A DNA stretch of 64,000 nucleotides, from assembly GCA_016714685.1 (NCBI GenBank), contig JADKCH010000011.1, positions 1 to 64,000 on the forward strand. Direction: 5' to 3'. Of the stretch, positions 8,337 to 16,501 are shown in pieces (the stretch's first letter is position 1; the number at the start of each line of letters is the position of its first letter). The translations under genes and the position numbers were made by a program. The stretch comes from Candidatus Geothrix odensensis (lineage in GTDB: Bacteria > Acidobacteriota > Holophagae > Holophagales > Holophagaceae). Below the pieces are notes generated by a model. The model was not told the DNA's origin, searched no databases, and worked only from the letters and a program-made list of their open reading frames with translations.

Positions 8337-9670
8337 GGCGCCCCCACCAGTACGCGGTGCAGGCGCCGCAAGGCCTCGGCGGTGCATTCCTCCTTCACCA
8401 CCAGGCTGAGGTTGATCTCGTTGGCGCCCATGCTGATCATCTCGACGTTGATGTCGCCCAGGGCCGTGAGCAGCTTCGCACCCAGGCCCGGCGTGGACTT
8501 CAGCCGCTCCCCCACGGCCGCGATGATGGCTCGGTGCTCGTGGATCTCCACGGTGGCGAAGGCCGCGAGATCCTCCAACAGGGCCTTCAGGGGCTCGTCC
8601 GCCTCGACCGTGAGGGAGACGCTGACTTCGGCGGTGGCCACCAGGTCGACGCTCACGCCGCGGCGGCCGAACACCTCGAAGAGCCGCGCCAGGAAGCCGC
8701 TCTGGGCCAGCATCCGCGTGCTGCTCACCGTGAGCACCGTCACGGGGCCCCGGCTAGCCAACGCGGTGATGGGACGGCCCGTGCGCACCTCGGCCGAGAT
8801 GGTGGTGAAGCGGCCCTCAGGCTTCTGGGTGTGCCGCACGGTGACGGGGATGCGGGCTTCCACGGCGGGCTGGATGGTGGCTGGGTGGAGCACCTTGGCC
8901 CCGAAGGCCGCGAGTTCCGCGGCCTCCGCGAAGCTGAGGTCCGGGATGGGCAGGGCCTCGGGCACGATGCGGGGATCGCAGGTGAGCACGCCCTCCACGT
9001 CGGTCCAGATCTGCACTTCCTCCGCAGCCAGGGCAGCACCAAAGAGGGCCGCGGAGTAGTCGCTGCCGCCGCGTCCCAACGTGGTGGTGAGGCCATCGGC
9101 CGTGGCGCCGATGTAGCCCTGGGTGACCACGGCCCGGCCCGGGCCCAGCAGGGGCCGCATGTGCTCCGCCGCCAGGGCGCGGATGGCCTCCGGCTGGGGC
9201 ACAGCCTCGCCGAACACCTCGTCCGTGCGCAGCACCGTGCGGGCATCCACCCAGGCGCCGCCCACGAAAGCCGCGAAGATCCGCGTGGAGAGCCGCTCGC
9301 CCAGGGATGCGATCGCATCCATGCTGCGGGGGCTCAGTTCGCGCAGCAGGGCCACCCCGCGCAGCAGCAACTCCAGCTCGCCGAAGAGGTCCGTCAGGGC
9401 CACGTCCAGGCTTTCGGGCACGGCGCCTCCGAAGAGGTCCGAGGCGGCCAGGCGGTGGGCGGCCATGAGGGCCCGCTGGCGCTCCATGGCCCCGGCCAGG
9501 TCGCCGCCCTCCGCGGTCTTCGCCGCGGCAAAGAGGCCGTTGGTGGTCTTGCCCATGGCGGAGAGCACCACCAGGGGCGCCTTTGGAAGCGCCGCTGCCA
9601 CCAGCCCCGCCACCTGCCGCATGCAGGCGGCATCCGCCACGCTGCTGCCGCCGAACTTGAGGACGATCAT
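8333..9670 (-). CDS. lysC: Aspartate kinase
   Basis: A 445-residue kinase making aspartyl phosphate, the first step toward lysine, threonine and methionine. The N-terminus MIVLKFGGSSVADA is the ATP-binding KFGGSS signature; ATLGRGGSDYSAALFGAAL-type substrate residues appear as LGRGGSDYSA and the family DPRIVPEA follows. The C-terminal third (about 310-445) shows two ACT-like regulatory domains, so allosteric control by lysine and/or threonine is likely. The frame stays open upstream to 9781 inside asd, but ATG 9670 overlaps the asd stop as ATGA and begins exactly at the conserved N-terminus. There is no fused homoserine dehydrogenase. Confidence 0.95.
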   Translation of the reverse strand: MIVLKFGGSSVADAACMRQVAGLVAAALPKAPLVVLSAMGKTTNGLFAAAKTAEGGDLAGAMERQRALMAAHRLAASDLFGGAVPESLDVALTDLFGELELLLRGVALLRELSPRSMDAIASLGERLSTRIFAAFVGGAWVDARTVLRTDEVFGEAVPQPEAIRALAAEHMRPLLGPGRAVVTQGYIGATADGLTTTLGRGGSDYSAALFGAALAAEEVQIWTDVEGVLTCDPRIVPEALPIPDLSFAEAAELAAFGAKVLHPATIQPAVEARIPVTVRHTQKPEGRFTTISAEVRTGRPITALASRGPVTVLTVSSTRMLAQSGFLARLFEVFGRRGVSVDLVATAEVSVSLTVEADEPLKALLEDLAAFATVEIHEHRAIIAAVGERLKSTPGLGAKLLTALGDINVEMISMGANEINLSLVVKEECTAEALRRLHRVLVGAP

Positions 9671-10722
9671 CGGAGGTACCCCTTCGCGTGGGCCAGCTCG
9701 GCGTTGAGGATGCTGCCACCCGCCGCCCCTCTCTCCGTGTTGTGGCCGAGCAATGCGAACTTGATGCCCAGGATGGGACACACCCGGATGCGACCCACGT
9801 GGACGCTCATGCCCTCGTCCTTCTCCACATCGCGGCGCACCTGGGGGCGGTCCTCCAGGTCATGGACGTGGATGGGCACGGCGGGGGCCGAGAAGAGCCC
9901 CAGCTGCTGCGGCTCGGGCTTCCAGGCCAGGAAGGCCGCGCGCACGGCCTCCAGGGAGGGGTTGCCCTTCAGCCGTACGCTCACGGCCTCGGTGTGGCCC
10001 TCGATGACGGGGACGCGGTGGCAGAGGGCGCTCACCGTCATGGGCGCCAGCTCCACCCCCTGGCCCGTGAAGCGGCCCAGCATCTTGGGGGTTTCCTCCT
10101 CGACCTTGGGCTCCTCGTTGCGGATGAAGGGGATGACGTTGCCCAGGATGTCCAGACTGGCCACGCCGGGGTAGCCCGCGCCGCTGATGGCCTGCATGGA
10201 GGTCATCATCACGGCCTCGACCCCGAAGGCCTCATGCAAGGGGGCCAGGGCCATGACCAGCACGGTGGCCGTGCAGTTGGCGTTGGTGACGATGCCGCCC
10301 TTCCAGCCGTGGTGGTGGCGCTGGAGGTCCAGCAGGCCCAGGTGGGCGGCGTTCACCTCGGGCACCAGCAGCGGCACTTCCGGCGACATGCGGAAGGCCG
10401 CCGCATTGGAGAAGACCAGAGCCCCGGCCTTGGCGAACTGGGGCTCCAGGTCCTTGGCGGGCCCCGTGTCCAGGGCGCTGAACACCACCGGCGACAGCGC
10501 GAACTCCGGCGTGCCGTCCACCATCATCTGGTCGCCCAGGCCTCCGTAGGCCTCGCCATCCAGGCGCCAGGCGCAGGCGTCGCGGTAGCGCTTGCCGGAG
10601 CTGCGCTCGCTGGCGGCCAGGTGCTCCACGCGGAAGAGGGGGTGGTTGGCCAGGCGGCGCACGAAGCGCTGGCCGACGACGCCGGTGGCACCCAGAACGG
10701 TGACGGGGATCTTGGTGGTCAT
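9667..10722 (-). CDS. asd: Aspartate-semialdehyde dehydrogenase
   Basis: A 351-residue enzyme reducing aspartyl phosphate to aspartate semialdehyde. It has the nucleotide loop VLGATGVVGQRFVRRL at the N-terminus and the active-site cysteine in VTNANCTATVLVMAL. Spacing and inserts (for example RNEEPKVEEETPKMLG) resemble the archaeal/fungal type of ASADH rather than the E. coli type. The start lies 3 bases after the dapE stop. A second, shorter ASADH-like gene occurs at 30832-31659; this copy, beside lysC and with an intact NANC motif, is the catalytic pathway enzyme. Confidence 0.93.
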   Translation of the reverse strand: MTTKIPVTVLGATGVVGQRFVRRLANHPLFRVEHLAASERSSGKRYRDACAWRLDGEAYGGLGDQMMVDGTPEFALSPVVFSALDTGPAKDLEPQFAKAGALVFSNAAAFRMSPEVPLLVPEVNAAHLGLLDLQRHHHGWKGGIVTNANCTATVLVMALAPLHEAFGVEAVMMTSMQAISGAGYPGVASLDILGNVIPFIRNEEPKVEEETPKMLGRFTGQGVELAPMTVSALCHRVPVIEGHTEAVSVRLKGNPSLEAVRAAFLAWKPEPQQLGLFSAPAVPIHVHDLEDRPQVRRDVEKDEGMSVHVGRIRVCPILGIKFALLGHNTERGAAGGSILNAELAHAKGYLR

Positions 10723-10725
10723 GGT

Positions 10726-11760
10726 TCAGTCTCCCAGGAAATGCAGGGCCAGGCGGCGGTTCAGGTCCACCCCGGCCTCAAGGTCGGCCAGGCTCAGGTG
10801 CTCGTCGAGGGTGTGGGCCACGGTGATGCTGCCGGGTCCCGCCAGCACCACGGTGCGATCTGGCACCAGGGCGCGGAGCGCGGGCGCGTCCGAGCCGAAG
10901 GGCATGGGTGCATGGTCGAAGCCCGGCACGGTCGGATAGAGGTCGGCGGGTTCGTCCAGGCGCATGTCCACCGTGCCCTCGGGAGGTGCCAGGCGCCGGA
11001 CTTCGGCGAGGAAGGTGCTGCCTGGCACCACGCGGGCCATGAGGTGCGCCTCGGCCTTGGCGGGAACCGAGTTCAGGGCCTCGCCCGCCTGGAGCAGGCC
11101 CAGGTTCCAGAGCTCGGGCCCCAGCTGTGGATCCACGGGCCGCTCCTGCTCACGCAGGCGCTGCAGCCAGTCCAGCAGGGGCCAGGTGGCGTTGTGGCCC
11201 AGCTGGGGGCTGCCGCTGTGGGCCGCTTTGCCCTGGCAGTGGAGGCAGACGTGCTGCACCCCGCGCTGCCCCGTGGCGAGCATCAGCTCTGTGGGCTCGC
11301 CGTTGATGAGCACTTTCAGGCCCTGCAGCCGATCCGCCAGACCCAGGGCCGCGGCGGCACCGGCGCTGTCCGTCTCCTCGCCCACCACGCCCAGCCAGGC
11401 GAGGCCCTCGCGACCTTCTGCCAGCAGCGTCTTCACGGCCGCCAACTGGGCCACGATCTGGCCCTTGGCATCGCAGGTGCCGCGGCCGAACAGGGCGCCC
11501 CCCTCCAGGCGCGGCGGAAGGTAGGGTGGCACGGTATCCAGGTGGGTGGAGAAGAGCACCCGCGGCCGCCCCCACAGCGCCAGCACGTTGGTGCGGCCCG
11601 CGGCCACGGGCTGCTCCACCAGGGTGGCGCCCAACTCCAGCAGCAGGGCGCGCAGGTCCGGCAGGCCCGCGTCCTCGCGGCCCGAGGTGGTCTCTGCTGC
11701 GCACAGCGTCGTCAGCCGGGCGCCGAGCCAGCTGCGGGAATCTGCGGGGGAAGCGTTCAT
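10726..11760 (-). CDS. dapE: M20 family deacylase, probable succinyl-DAP desuccinylase
   Basis: A 344-residue di-zinc amidohydrolase. Metal and catalytic motifs are seen in order: STHLDTVPP (His and catalytic Asp), GRGTCDAKG (bridging Asp), GEETDS (catalytic Glu followed by a metal Glu), and SGSPQLG with HTLDEH near the C-terminus. In this operon it should release succinate from N-succinyl-LL-diaminopimelate. ArgE-type deacetylases share the fold, and DapE is preferred from context. It is the first gene after the riboswitch; ATG 11760 has GAGG six bases upstream (CGAGGTATCC). Confidence 0.85.
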   Translation of the reverse strand: MNASPADSRSWLGARLTTLCAAETTSGREDAGLPDLRALLLELGATLVEQPVAAGRTNVLALWGRPRVLFSTHLDTVPPYLPPRLEGGALFGRGTCDAKGQIVAQLAAVKTLLAEGREGLAWLGVVGEETDSAGAAAALGLADRLQGLKVLINGEPTELMLATGQRGVQHVCLHCQGKAAHSGSPQLGHNATWPLLDWLQRLREQERPVDPQLGPELWNLGLLQAGEALNSVPAKAEAHLMARVVPGSTFLAEVRRLAPPEGTVDMRLDEPADLYPTVPGFDHAPMPFGSDAPALRALVPDRTVVLAGPGSITVAHTLDEHLSLADLEAGVDLNRRLALHFLGD

Positions 11761-11851
11761 GGATACCTCGGCGTGCCGACGGTGCCCTCAGGAACGCGGT
11801 GGGAGGACTCCCGCCGCTGCGCCTCAGGCCCTCCGCGCCGGGTGACCGGCA

Positions 11852-11992
11852 CGACAGCCGCCGGGGTTTCCCCTCGTCGTCCAGGGGGCGCGTCGATGAG
11901 CCGCGAACCCTTCGGCGATCCGCCCCTTTCCCGTCGGGTCATCGGGTTCATCACCCTCGCCGCCGGTACTGATGGGAACCGCTCCTCCATCG
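11852..11992 (-). promoter_or_regulatory. Lysine riboswitch (L box) upstream of dapE
   Basis: Read on the minus strand, the conserved blocks of the lysine aptamer appear in order with correct spacing: GGAGGAGC, then CATCAGTACCGG, then GACGGGAAAGGGGCGGATCG continuing into CCGAAGG, then CCCCTGG, then GGCTGTCG. P1 forms from CGATGG (11992-11987) and CTGTCG (11857-11852) with two wobble pairs. The Bacillus lysC leader has the same blocks. Between here and dapE there is no obvious hairpin plus T-run; GTGCCG just after the aptamer can pair with CGGCAC just before the dapE ribosome site, suggesting translational control (inference). It predicts repression of the whole operon when lysine is abundant. 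Confidence 0.9.
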
Positions 11993-12021
11993 GAAGCTCC
12001 ACCTTCCCATGTCGGCCGGGC

Positions 12022-12615
12022 CTAGCGCAACTCCGTCGGCACCAGGGCATCCGCCAGCCGCCGCACGTAGCCGCTCAGATCGGTCACGGCGGCCACGGCC
12101 TCGGGGGTGGTGCGGAGGAGCTGAAAGTAGCCTGCGTAGGCGGCATAGGCCAGCAGCGCCCGCTGCCGGGCTTCTTCTTCGGACAACCCGAGGGCCTGGA
12201 AGGCCGCTACCCCGAAGGCCAGCCGCCGCTCTGAGGCCCGGCGCAGGTAGGGCCGCACGCGCGGATCCTCGCTGGACACCGCCAGCGCCGCAAAGAAGCG
12301 ACCGTTCTCCACATCCTCAAAGGCCGCGAAGAGCAGCACCCGTAGGCGTCGCCGAGGATCCTCGATGCCTGCGTAGCGGGACACCACGTCCGCGCTCTGA
12401 TCCTGCTCCCAGGCCTCCAAGGCCGCTTGGATGAGCTCATCCCGATTGTGGAAATGCCAATAGAAGCTGCCCTTGGTGACGCCCAGCGCCACCGCCAGGG
12501 GTTCCACGGCCACGGCCGGCACACCTTCCTGGGCGATGAGGATCGAAGCCGCCTTCACCCAGGCCTCCCGCGAAAGCGGGGCGGCTGGGCGGGCCTTCTT
12601 CTTGGGTGCGGGCAT
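12022..12615 (-). CDS. TetR family transcriptional regulator
   Basis: A 197-residue regulator. The N-terminal DNA-binding domain is clear: REAWVKAASILIAQEG, then VEPLAVALGVTKGSFYWHFHNRDEL with the TetR recognition helix. The ligand/dimerisation part is generic. ATG 12615 (MPAPKKKARP) has AAGG five bases upstream; ATG 12639 is also possible. It is divergent from the rhombotarget lipoprotein gene, and a perfect palindrome in the intergenic region is its likely operator, so it probably represses both itself and the lipoprotein/rhombosortase pair. The inducer is unknown. Confidence 0.9.
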   Translation of the reverse strand: MPAPKKKARPAAPLSREAWVKAASILIAQEGVPAVAVEPLAVALGVTKGSFYWHFHNRDELIQAALEAWEQDQSADVVSRYAGIEDPRRRLRVLLFAAFEDVENGRFFAALAVSSEDPRVRPYLRRASERRLAFGVAAFQALGLSEEEARQRALLAYAAYAGYFQLLRTTPEAVAAVTDLSGYVRRLADALVPTELR

Positions 12616-12622
12616 GGTGGCC

Positions 12623-12650
12623 TTGACAGGTGACGGCATCAGCCTACCAT
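12623..12650 (+). promoter_or_regulatory. Predicted sigma70-type promoter of the rhombotarget gene
   Basis: A perfect TTGACA (12623-12628) is followed after 16 bases by TACCAT (12645-12650). Transcription would begin about at the palindrome 12657-12677, so a bound TetR protein would block initiation or escape. Predicted by eye only. Confidence 0.5.
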
Positions 12651-12656
12651 ACCATA

Positions 12657-12677
12657 CCGTATGGAAAATCCATACGG
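12657..12677. promoter_or_regulatory. Palindromic operator, probable TetR site
   Basis: Two perfect 9-base arms, CCGTATGGA (12657-12665) and TCCATACGG (12669-12677), flank AAA. Partial further copies of the half-site flank it (ACCATACC before, TTCCGTATTG after). It lies between the divergent TetR and lipoprotein starts and just downstream of a TTGACA promoter, the usual geometry for TetR repression. Confidence 0.7.
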
Positions 12678-12701
12678 TTCCGTATTGAATTGGGAGACTC
12701 C

Positions 12702-13577
12702 ATGCGATCCAGTGCCCTCCAGTTGTTCCGATCTGCCGCCGCAACCCTGGCCCTCTTGGGGGCCCTGGCCTGCAACACGCCCCAGACCACCGTCCGCCGC
12801 AGCAGCCTGATGGACTACCTCTATCCCAAGGAGAAGTCCGCGCCCGCGCCGAACCCGGCCGGCGCGCGGCTCAAGCTGCCGCTGAAGCTGGGCATCGCCT
12901 TCGTGCCCGGGGGCTCCGCCTCCTGGCGCGTGCAGGGCCTGCTGGCCCCGGGCCAGGAGAAGCCCCTGCTGGACGTGGTGAGGCAGAGCTTCAAGGACAA
13001 GCCCTGGGTCTCTGAGATCAAGCTGGTCCCCAGCACCTACCTGCGCCCCGCCGGTGGCTTCGAGAACATGGACCAGGTGGCCCGGATGTACGGCGTGGAC
13101 GTAATGGCCCTCGTGAGCGTGGACCAGGTCCAGCATACGGATCCCCGCTGGTACAGCTTTACCTACCTCTCCATCGTGGGGGCCTACGTATTGCCGGGCG
13201 ATGCCAATGACACCAGCACCCTGATCGACGCGGCAGTCTACGATGTGGCCAGCCACACCTTCCTGCTGCGGGCCCCGGGCCAGAGCCGCATGAAGGGCAG
13301 TTCCACCTGGGCCCACCGCGAAGTGCAACTCCGCGAGCACTCCGCGCAGGGCCTCCAGGCCGCCATGACGGACCTCGCGAAGAACCTGGATGCGGAAGTG
13401 GCCTCCTTCAAGGCCGAGATCGCCAGCGGGGACCGCAAGGATGTCGACGTGGTGGACCGCCAGGGCGTGTCCCTGCGTCAGAGCGGGGGCCAGAACTTCG
13501 GCGGCAGCTTCACCTGGATCGAGGCGCTCGGCGCCCTGCTGCTCCTCGGGGCTGCGCTGCGATGGCGGCGGGCCTGA
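12702..13577 (+). CDS. Rhombotarget lipoprotein
   Basis: A 291-residue exported protein. The N-terminus is a lipoprotein signal ending at Cys24 (ALAC). The mature body has a beta-strand-rich domain resembling the rhombotarget lipoprotein family. The C-terminus shows a sorting tail of GlyGly-CTERM type: GGSF (about 267-270), a hydrophobic helix, then arginines (RWRRA). Such tails are cleaved by rhombosortase, and the next gene encodes one. A lipid anchor at one end and a cleavable membrane helix at the other imply an intermediate tethered twice. Expression is probably controlled by the divergent TetR through the 12657 palindrome. Confidence 0.85.
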   Translation: MRSSALQLFRSAAATLALLGALACNTPQTTVRRSSLMDYLYPKEKSAPAPNPAGARLKLPLKLGIAFVPGGSASWRVQGLLAPGQEKPLLDVVRQSFKDKPWVSEIKLVPSTYLRPAGGFENMDQVARMYGVDVMALVSVDQVQHTDPRWYSFTYLSIVGAYVLPGDANDTSTLIDAAVYDVASHTFLLRAPGQSRMKGSSTWAHREVQLREHSAQGLQAAMTDLAKNLDAEVASFKAEIASGDRKDVDVVDRQGVSLRQSGGQNFGGSFTWIEALGALLLLGAALRWRRA

Positions 13578-14074
13578 TGGATCCCCTGACGCTCACCGCC
13601 GAGGCCCTCCGCGAGCCCTGGCGCCTGTGGACTGGACATCTGGTCCACTTCGGCTGGGAGCACGCCCTGGCCAACGCCCTGGCCCTGGCTGTGCCGGCGA
13701 TCCTCGTCCGGCGGCAGGACCGCGGGCGGCTCCTGCTCGCGGCCCTCGTTCTGGCCCCCCTCCTGAGCCTGGCCCTCCTGCCCTGCCTGGGAGGGGGGCA
13801 GTACCGGGGCGCCTCGGGCCTGGCCTGCGCCCTCTGGGCCTGGGTGGGGCTCCGGCTGGCGGGGCGGCGCGAGTCCTTCGCCCCGGGCCTGCTCCTGCTG
13901 GGCGGACTGGCCCTCAAGCTGTCCCTCGAGAGCTCCCTTGGGGCCTGCTTCCTCACCGCCCACTCCGGCTGGCAGACCCTTTCGCCGGCCCACGCCTCGG
14001 GGGCCCTGCTCGGCCTCTGCCTCGCGGGGTTGGGCTTTCCTGTCCGTCGTCCTCAAGCCGCGCACCGGGTCTGA
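13577..14074 (+). CDS. rrtA: Rhombosortase (rhomboid-family intramembrane protease)
   Basis: A 165-residue, multi-helix membrane protein of the rhomboid fold. The catalytic serine lies in QYRGASG (Ser80) and the catalytic histidine in SPAHASGALLG (His139); HLVHFGWEHALAN near the N-terminus is also typical. Family members remove the C-terminal GlyGly-CTERM tail from surface proteins. The start overlaps the stop of the preceding target gene (TGATG), so the pair is translationally coupled; an alternative ATG at 13562 would add five residues. Immediate pairing with one target suggests a dedicated system, although other substrates may exist elsewhere. Confidence 0.87.
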   Translation: MDPLTLTAEALREPWRLWTGHLVHFGWEHALANALALAVPAILVRRQDRGRLLLAALVLAPLLSLALLPCLGGGQYRGASGLACALWAWVGLRLAGRRESFAPGLLLLGGLALKLSLESSLGACFLTAHSGWQTLSPAHASGALLGLCLAGLGFPVRRPQAAHRV

Positions 14075-14111
14075 GCTCAGCACGGGGGTACACTGGGGTT
14101 CCGGAGCGCCC

Positions 14112-14888
14112 ATGTCCCTCGTCATCGCCGGCAAGACCTTCGACAACCGCCTGGTCCTCGGCACCGGGAAGTACAAAGACTTCGCCACCATGCAGGCCTG
14201 CTACCGGGCCGCCCGGGTGCAGATGGTCACCCTGGCCGTGCGCCGCTTCGACCTGGAGGCCAAGGGCGAGGACAACATCCTGAACTGGATCCCCAAGGAC
14301 ATCGCCCTGCTGCCCAACACCGCCGGCTGCTACACCCGCGAGGACGCCCTGCGCGTGGCGCGTCTGGCCCGAGAGGCCCTGGGCACGTCCTGGGTGAAGC
14401 TGGAGGTCATCGGCGATCCGAAGTCCCTCTACCCCGACAACGAGGAGACCCTGGAGGCCGCGAAGATCCTGGTGAAGGAGGGCTTCGTCGTCCTGCCCTA
14501 CGTGAACGCCGATCCCATCCTCGCCAAGAAGCTCTGCGACGCGGGCTGCGCCGCCGTCATGCCCCTGGGCAGCGCCATCGGCTCGGGCCTGGGCGTGCAG
14601 AACCCCATGACCCTGCTGCTCATCAAGGAAGTGGTGGAAGCCTACAAGCTGCCCATGATCGTGGACGCAGGCGTGGGCACGGCCTCGGACGCCGCCCTGG
14701 CCATGGAGCTGGGGGCCGATGGCGTGCTGCTGAACACCGCCGTGGCCGAAGCCGGCGAGCCCACCAAGATGGCCCAGGCCATGGACTTCGCCGTGCAGGC
14801 GGGGCGCCTCGCCTTCGAGAGCGGCCGCATGCCCAAGCGGCTCTACGCCAGCGCCAGCAGCCCGGTAGCCGGAGTCATCGGGAAATAG
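14112..14888 (+). CDS. thiG: Thiazole synthase
   Basis: A 258-residue TIM-barrel enzyme forming the thiazole phosphate of thiamine from deoxyxylulose phosphate, dehydroglycine and ThiS thiocarboxylate. It is recognised from FDNRLVLGTGKYKD, the catalytic lysine in WVKLEVIGD, PLGSAIGSGLGVQNP and VDAGVGTASDAA. Start ATG 14112 is preceded by GGAG. The sulfur-carrier partner thiS is not adjacent but lies about 38 kb away (52084). No TPP riboswitch was seen in the 37-base gap upstream. Confidence 0.95.
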   Translation: MSLVIAGKTFDNRLVLGTGKYKDFATMQACYRAARVQMVTLAVRRFDLEAKGEDNILNWIPKDIALLPNTAGCYTREDALRVARLAREALGTSWVKLEVIGDPKSLYPDNEETLEAAKILVKEGFVVLPYVNADPILAKKLCDAGCAAVMPLGSAIGSGLGVQNPMTLLLIKEVVEAYKLPMIVDAGVGTASDAALAMELGADGVLLNTAVAEAGEPTKMAQAMDFAVQAGRLAFESGRMPKRLYASASSPVAGVIGK

Positions 14889-14929
14889 CCTTCGTGGGTC
14901 CTCACGGCCAGCCACGCCTGGAGTCCACC

Positions 14930-15265
14930 ATGCCCAAGGTCTTCGTCGCCCAGCATCACGCCGAGGCACACCTCGTCTCCGGGCTGCTTCAGGCCCACGG
15001 CATCCCCGCGGAGGTGCGTGGCGAAGCTCTGTTTACCACCCTCGAAGCGTCCTCCGTCATCCCTGGCGCAGCACCAGAAGTGTGGGTGGCGGATCCCGCC
15101 CAGGTCCTACTGGCTCTGGACCTGGTCCGACGCTTTTCCAGGGGAGAGGCGCTGCCCGGTTCATCGGGCCCCGCCTGGCAGTGCCCGAAGTGTTCCGAAA
15201 CCCTCGAGGCGCAGTTCACCGAGTGCTGGCGCTGCAGCACAGCCAAGCCAATCATCACGGTCTAG
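14930..15265 (+). CDS. DUF2007 domain protein with C-terminal zinc ribbon
   Basis: A 111-residue protein. Residues 1-70 match the small DUF2007 fold (KVFVAQHHAEAHLVSGLLQAHGIPAEV and a VWVADPAQV strand). The C-terminus has a rubredoxin-like knuckle pair, CPKC and CWRC. DUF2007 proteins are proposed to be small signal-transducing proteins; function is not established. ATG 14930 has GGAG six bases upstream. It may be cotranscribed with thiG and ends just before a strong hairpin. Confidence 0.75.
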   Translation: MPKVFVAQHHAEAHLVSGLLQAHGIPAEVRGEALFTTLEASSVIPGAAPEVWVADPAQVLLALDLVRRFSRGEALPGSSGPAWQCPKCSETLEAQFTECWRCSTAKPIITV

Positions 15266-15284
15266 CCGGTCGTTCACGAACACG

Positions 15285-15310
15285 AAGCGCCCGGCTGTCG
15301 CCGGGCGCTT
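15285..15310. terminator. Bidirectional hairpin terminator
   Basis: A perfect 10-base stem, AAGCGCCCGG and CCGGGCGCTT, closes a six-base loop between two convergent genes (DUF2007 protein and class V aminotransferase). There is only a short pyrimidine tail on either side, so termination strength is uncertain. Confidence 0.65.
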
Positions 15311-15330
15311 CTCTGTCGCGATGCGTGGTC

Positions 15331-16482
15331 CTACCGGGCTGGGGCTGCTTCGTGCAGGCCAATCTCGGCCAGAGCGGCGCCCAGGTGCGCCACGGTGCGG
15401 TCCACGTTGTGCAGCTTGTCCAGCCCGAAGAGGCCGATGCGGAAGGTCATGAAGTCCGCCGGCTCGTCGCACTGCAGGGGCACACCCGCGGCCACCTGCA
15501 GGCCGGCGGCCAGGAACTTCTTCCCGGTCTGGATGTCGGGATCCGTGGTGTAGCTCACCACCACGCCCGGAGCCTTGAAGCCCTCGGCGGCCACGCTGGG
15601 CAGGCCGCAGCTCTCCAGCAGGACGCGGGCCTTGGCGCCCAGTTCCGCCTGCTCGGTCCGCAGCTTCTCGAAGCCGTAGGCCTCCATCTCCTGCATCACC
15701 GCGCACACCTTGGCCAGGGCGTCGGTAGGCATGGTGGCGTGGTAGGCGTGGCCGCCCTTCAGGTAGGCGTCCATGATCGCGGACCACTTCTTGAGGTCGC
15801 AGGCGAAGCTCGTGCTGGTGGTGGTCTCCATTACGCCCTTGGCCTTTTCCGAGAGCATGACCAGGGCGGCGCAGGGGCTGCCGCTCCAGCCCTTCTGGGG
15901 GGCCGTCACGATCACGTCCACGCCGATGGCCGCCATGTCCACCCACATGCAGCCCGAAGCGACACAGTCGAGGATGAAGAGGCCGCCCACCGCGTGGGTG
16001 GCCTGGGCCACGGCCTTCAGGTAGTCGTCGGGGAGGATGATGCCCGATGCAGTCTCCACATGGGGGGCGATCACCAGGTTTGGCCTTTCGGTGGCGATGG
16101 CGGCCACCACCTCGGCGATGGGTGTGGGAATCCACGGGGACTGGCGGTCCGTCCCGGTGCGGCGGGCCTTGAGTACGGTGTGGGAGGCGGGAATCCCGCC
16201 CATGTCGAAGATCTGGGACCAGCGAAAGCTGAAGAAGCCGTCGCGGATCACCAGGGCCTTCTTGCCCGTGGCGAACTGCCGGGCCACGGCCTCCATGCCG
16301 AAGGTGCCGCTGCCGGGGACGATCACGGCGCCTTCTGCGTGGTAGACCTGCGTGAGGATGCGATGCATCTCCCGCATCACGTTCTGGAAGCGCTTGGACA
16401 TGTGGTTCAGGGCGCGGTCGGTGTAGACCACGGAGAATTCGAGCAGGCCGTCGGGGTCGACGTTGGGTAGCAGGGCGGTCAT
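15331..16482 (-). CDS. Class V aminotransferase (alanine-glyoxylate type)
   Basis: A 383-residue fold-type I PLP enzyme. VPGSGTFGMEAVARQF is the N-terminal glycine-rich segment, ILDCVASG supplies the cofactor Asp, and TAPQKGWSGSP holds the Schiff-base lysine. The nearest functional group is serine-pyruvate/alanine-glyoxylate aminotransferase. ATG 16482 has AGGAGG correctly spaced; a longer open frame to 16617 overlaps the cupin gene in another frame. It follows the cupin and lactate permease genes on the same strand with short gaps, so a three-gene transcript is likely. The physiological donor/acceptor pair is not known. Confidence 0.87.
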   Translation of the reverse strand: MTALLPNVDPDGLLEFSVVYTDRALNHMSKRFQNVMREMHRILTQVYHAEGAVIVPGSGTFGMEAVARQFATGKKALVIRDGFFSFRWSQIFDMGGIPASHTVLKARRTGTDRQSPWIPTPIAEVVAAIATERPNLVIAPHVETASGIILPDDYLKAVAQATHAVGGLFILDCVASGCMWVDMAAIGVDVIVTAPQKGWSGSPCAALVMLSEKAKGVMETTTSTSFACDLKKWSAIMDAYLKGGHAYHATMPTDALAKVCAVMQEMEAYGFEKLRTEQAELGAKARVLLESCGLPSVAAEGFKAPGVVVSYTTDPDIQTGKKFLAAGLQVAAGVPLQCDEPADFMTFRIGLFGLDKLHNVDRTVAHLGAALAEIGLHEAAPAR

Positions 16483-16501
16483 GGCAAGTCCTCCTCGGAA
16501 G

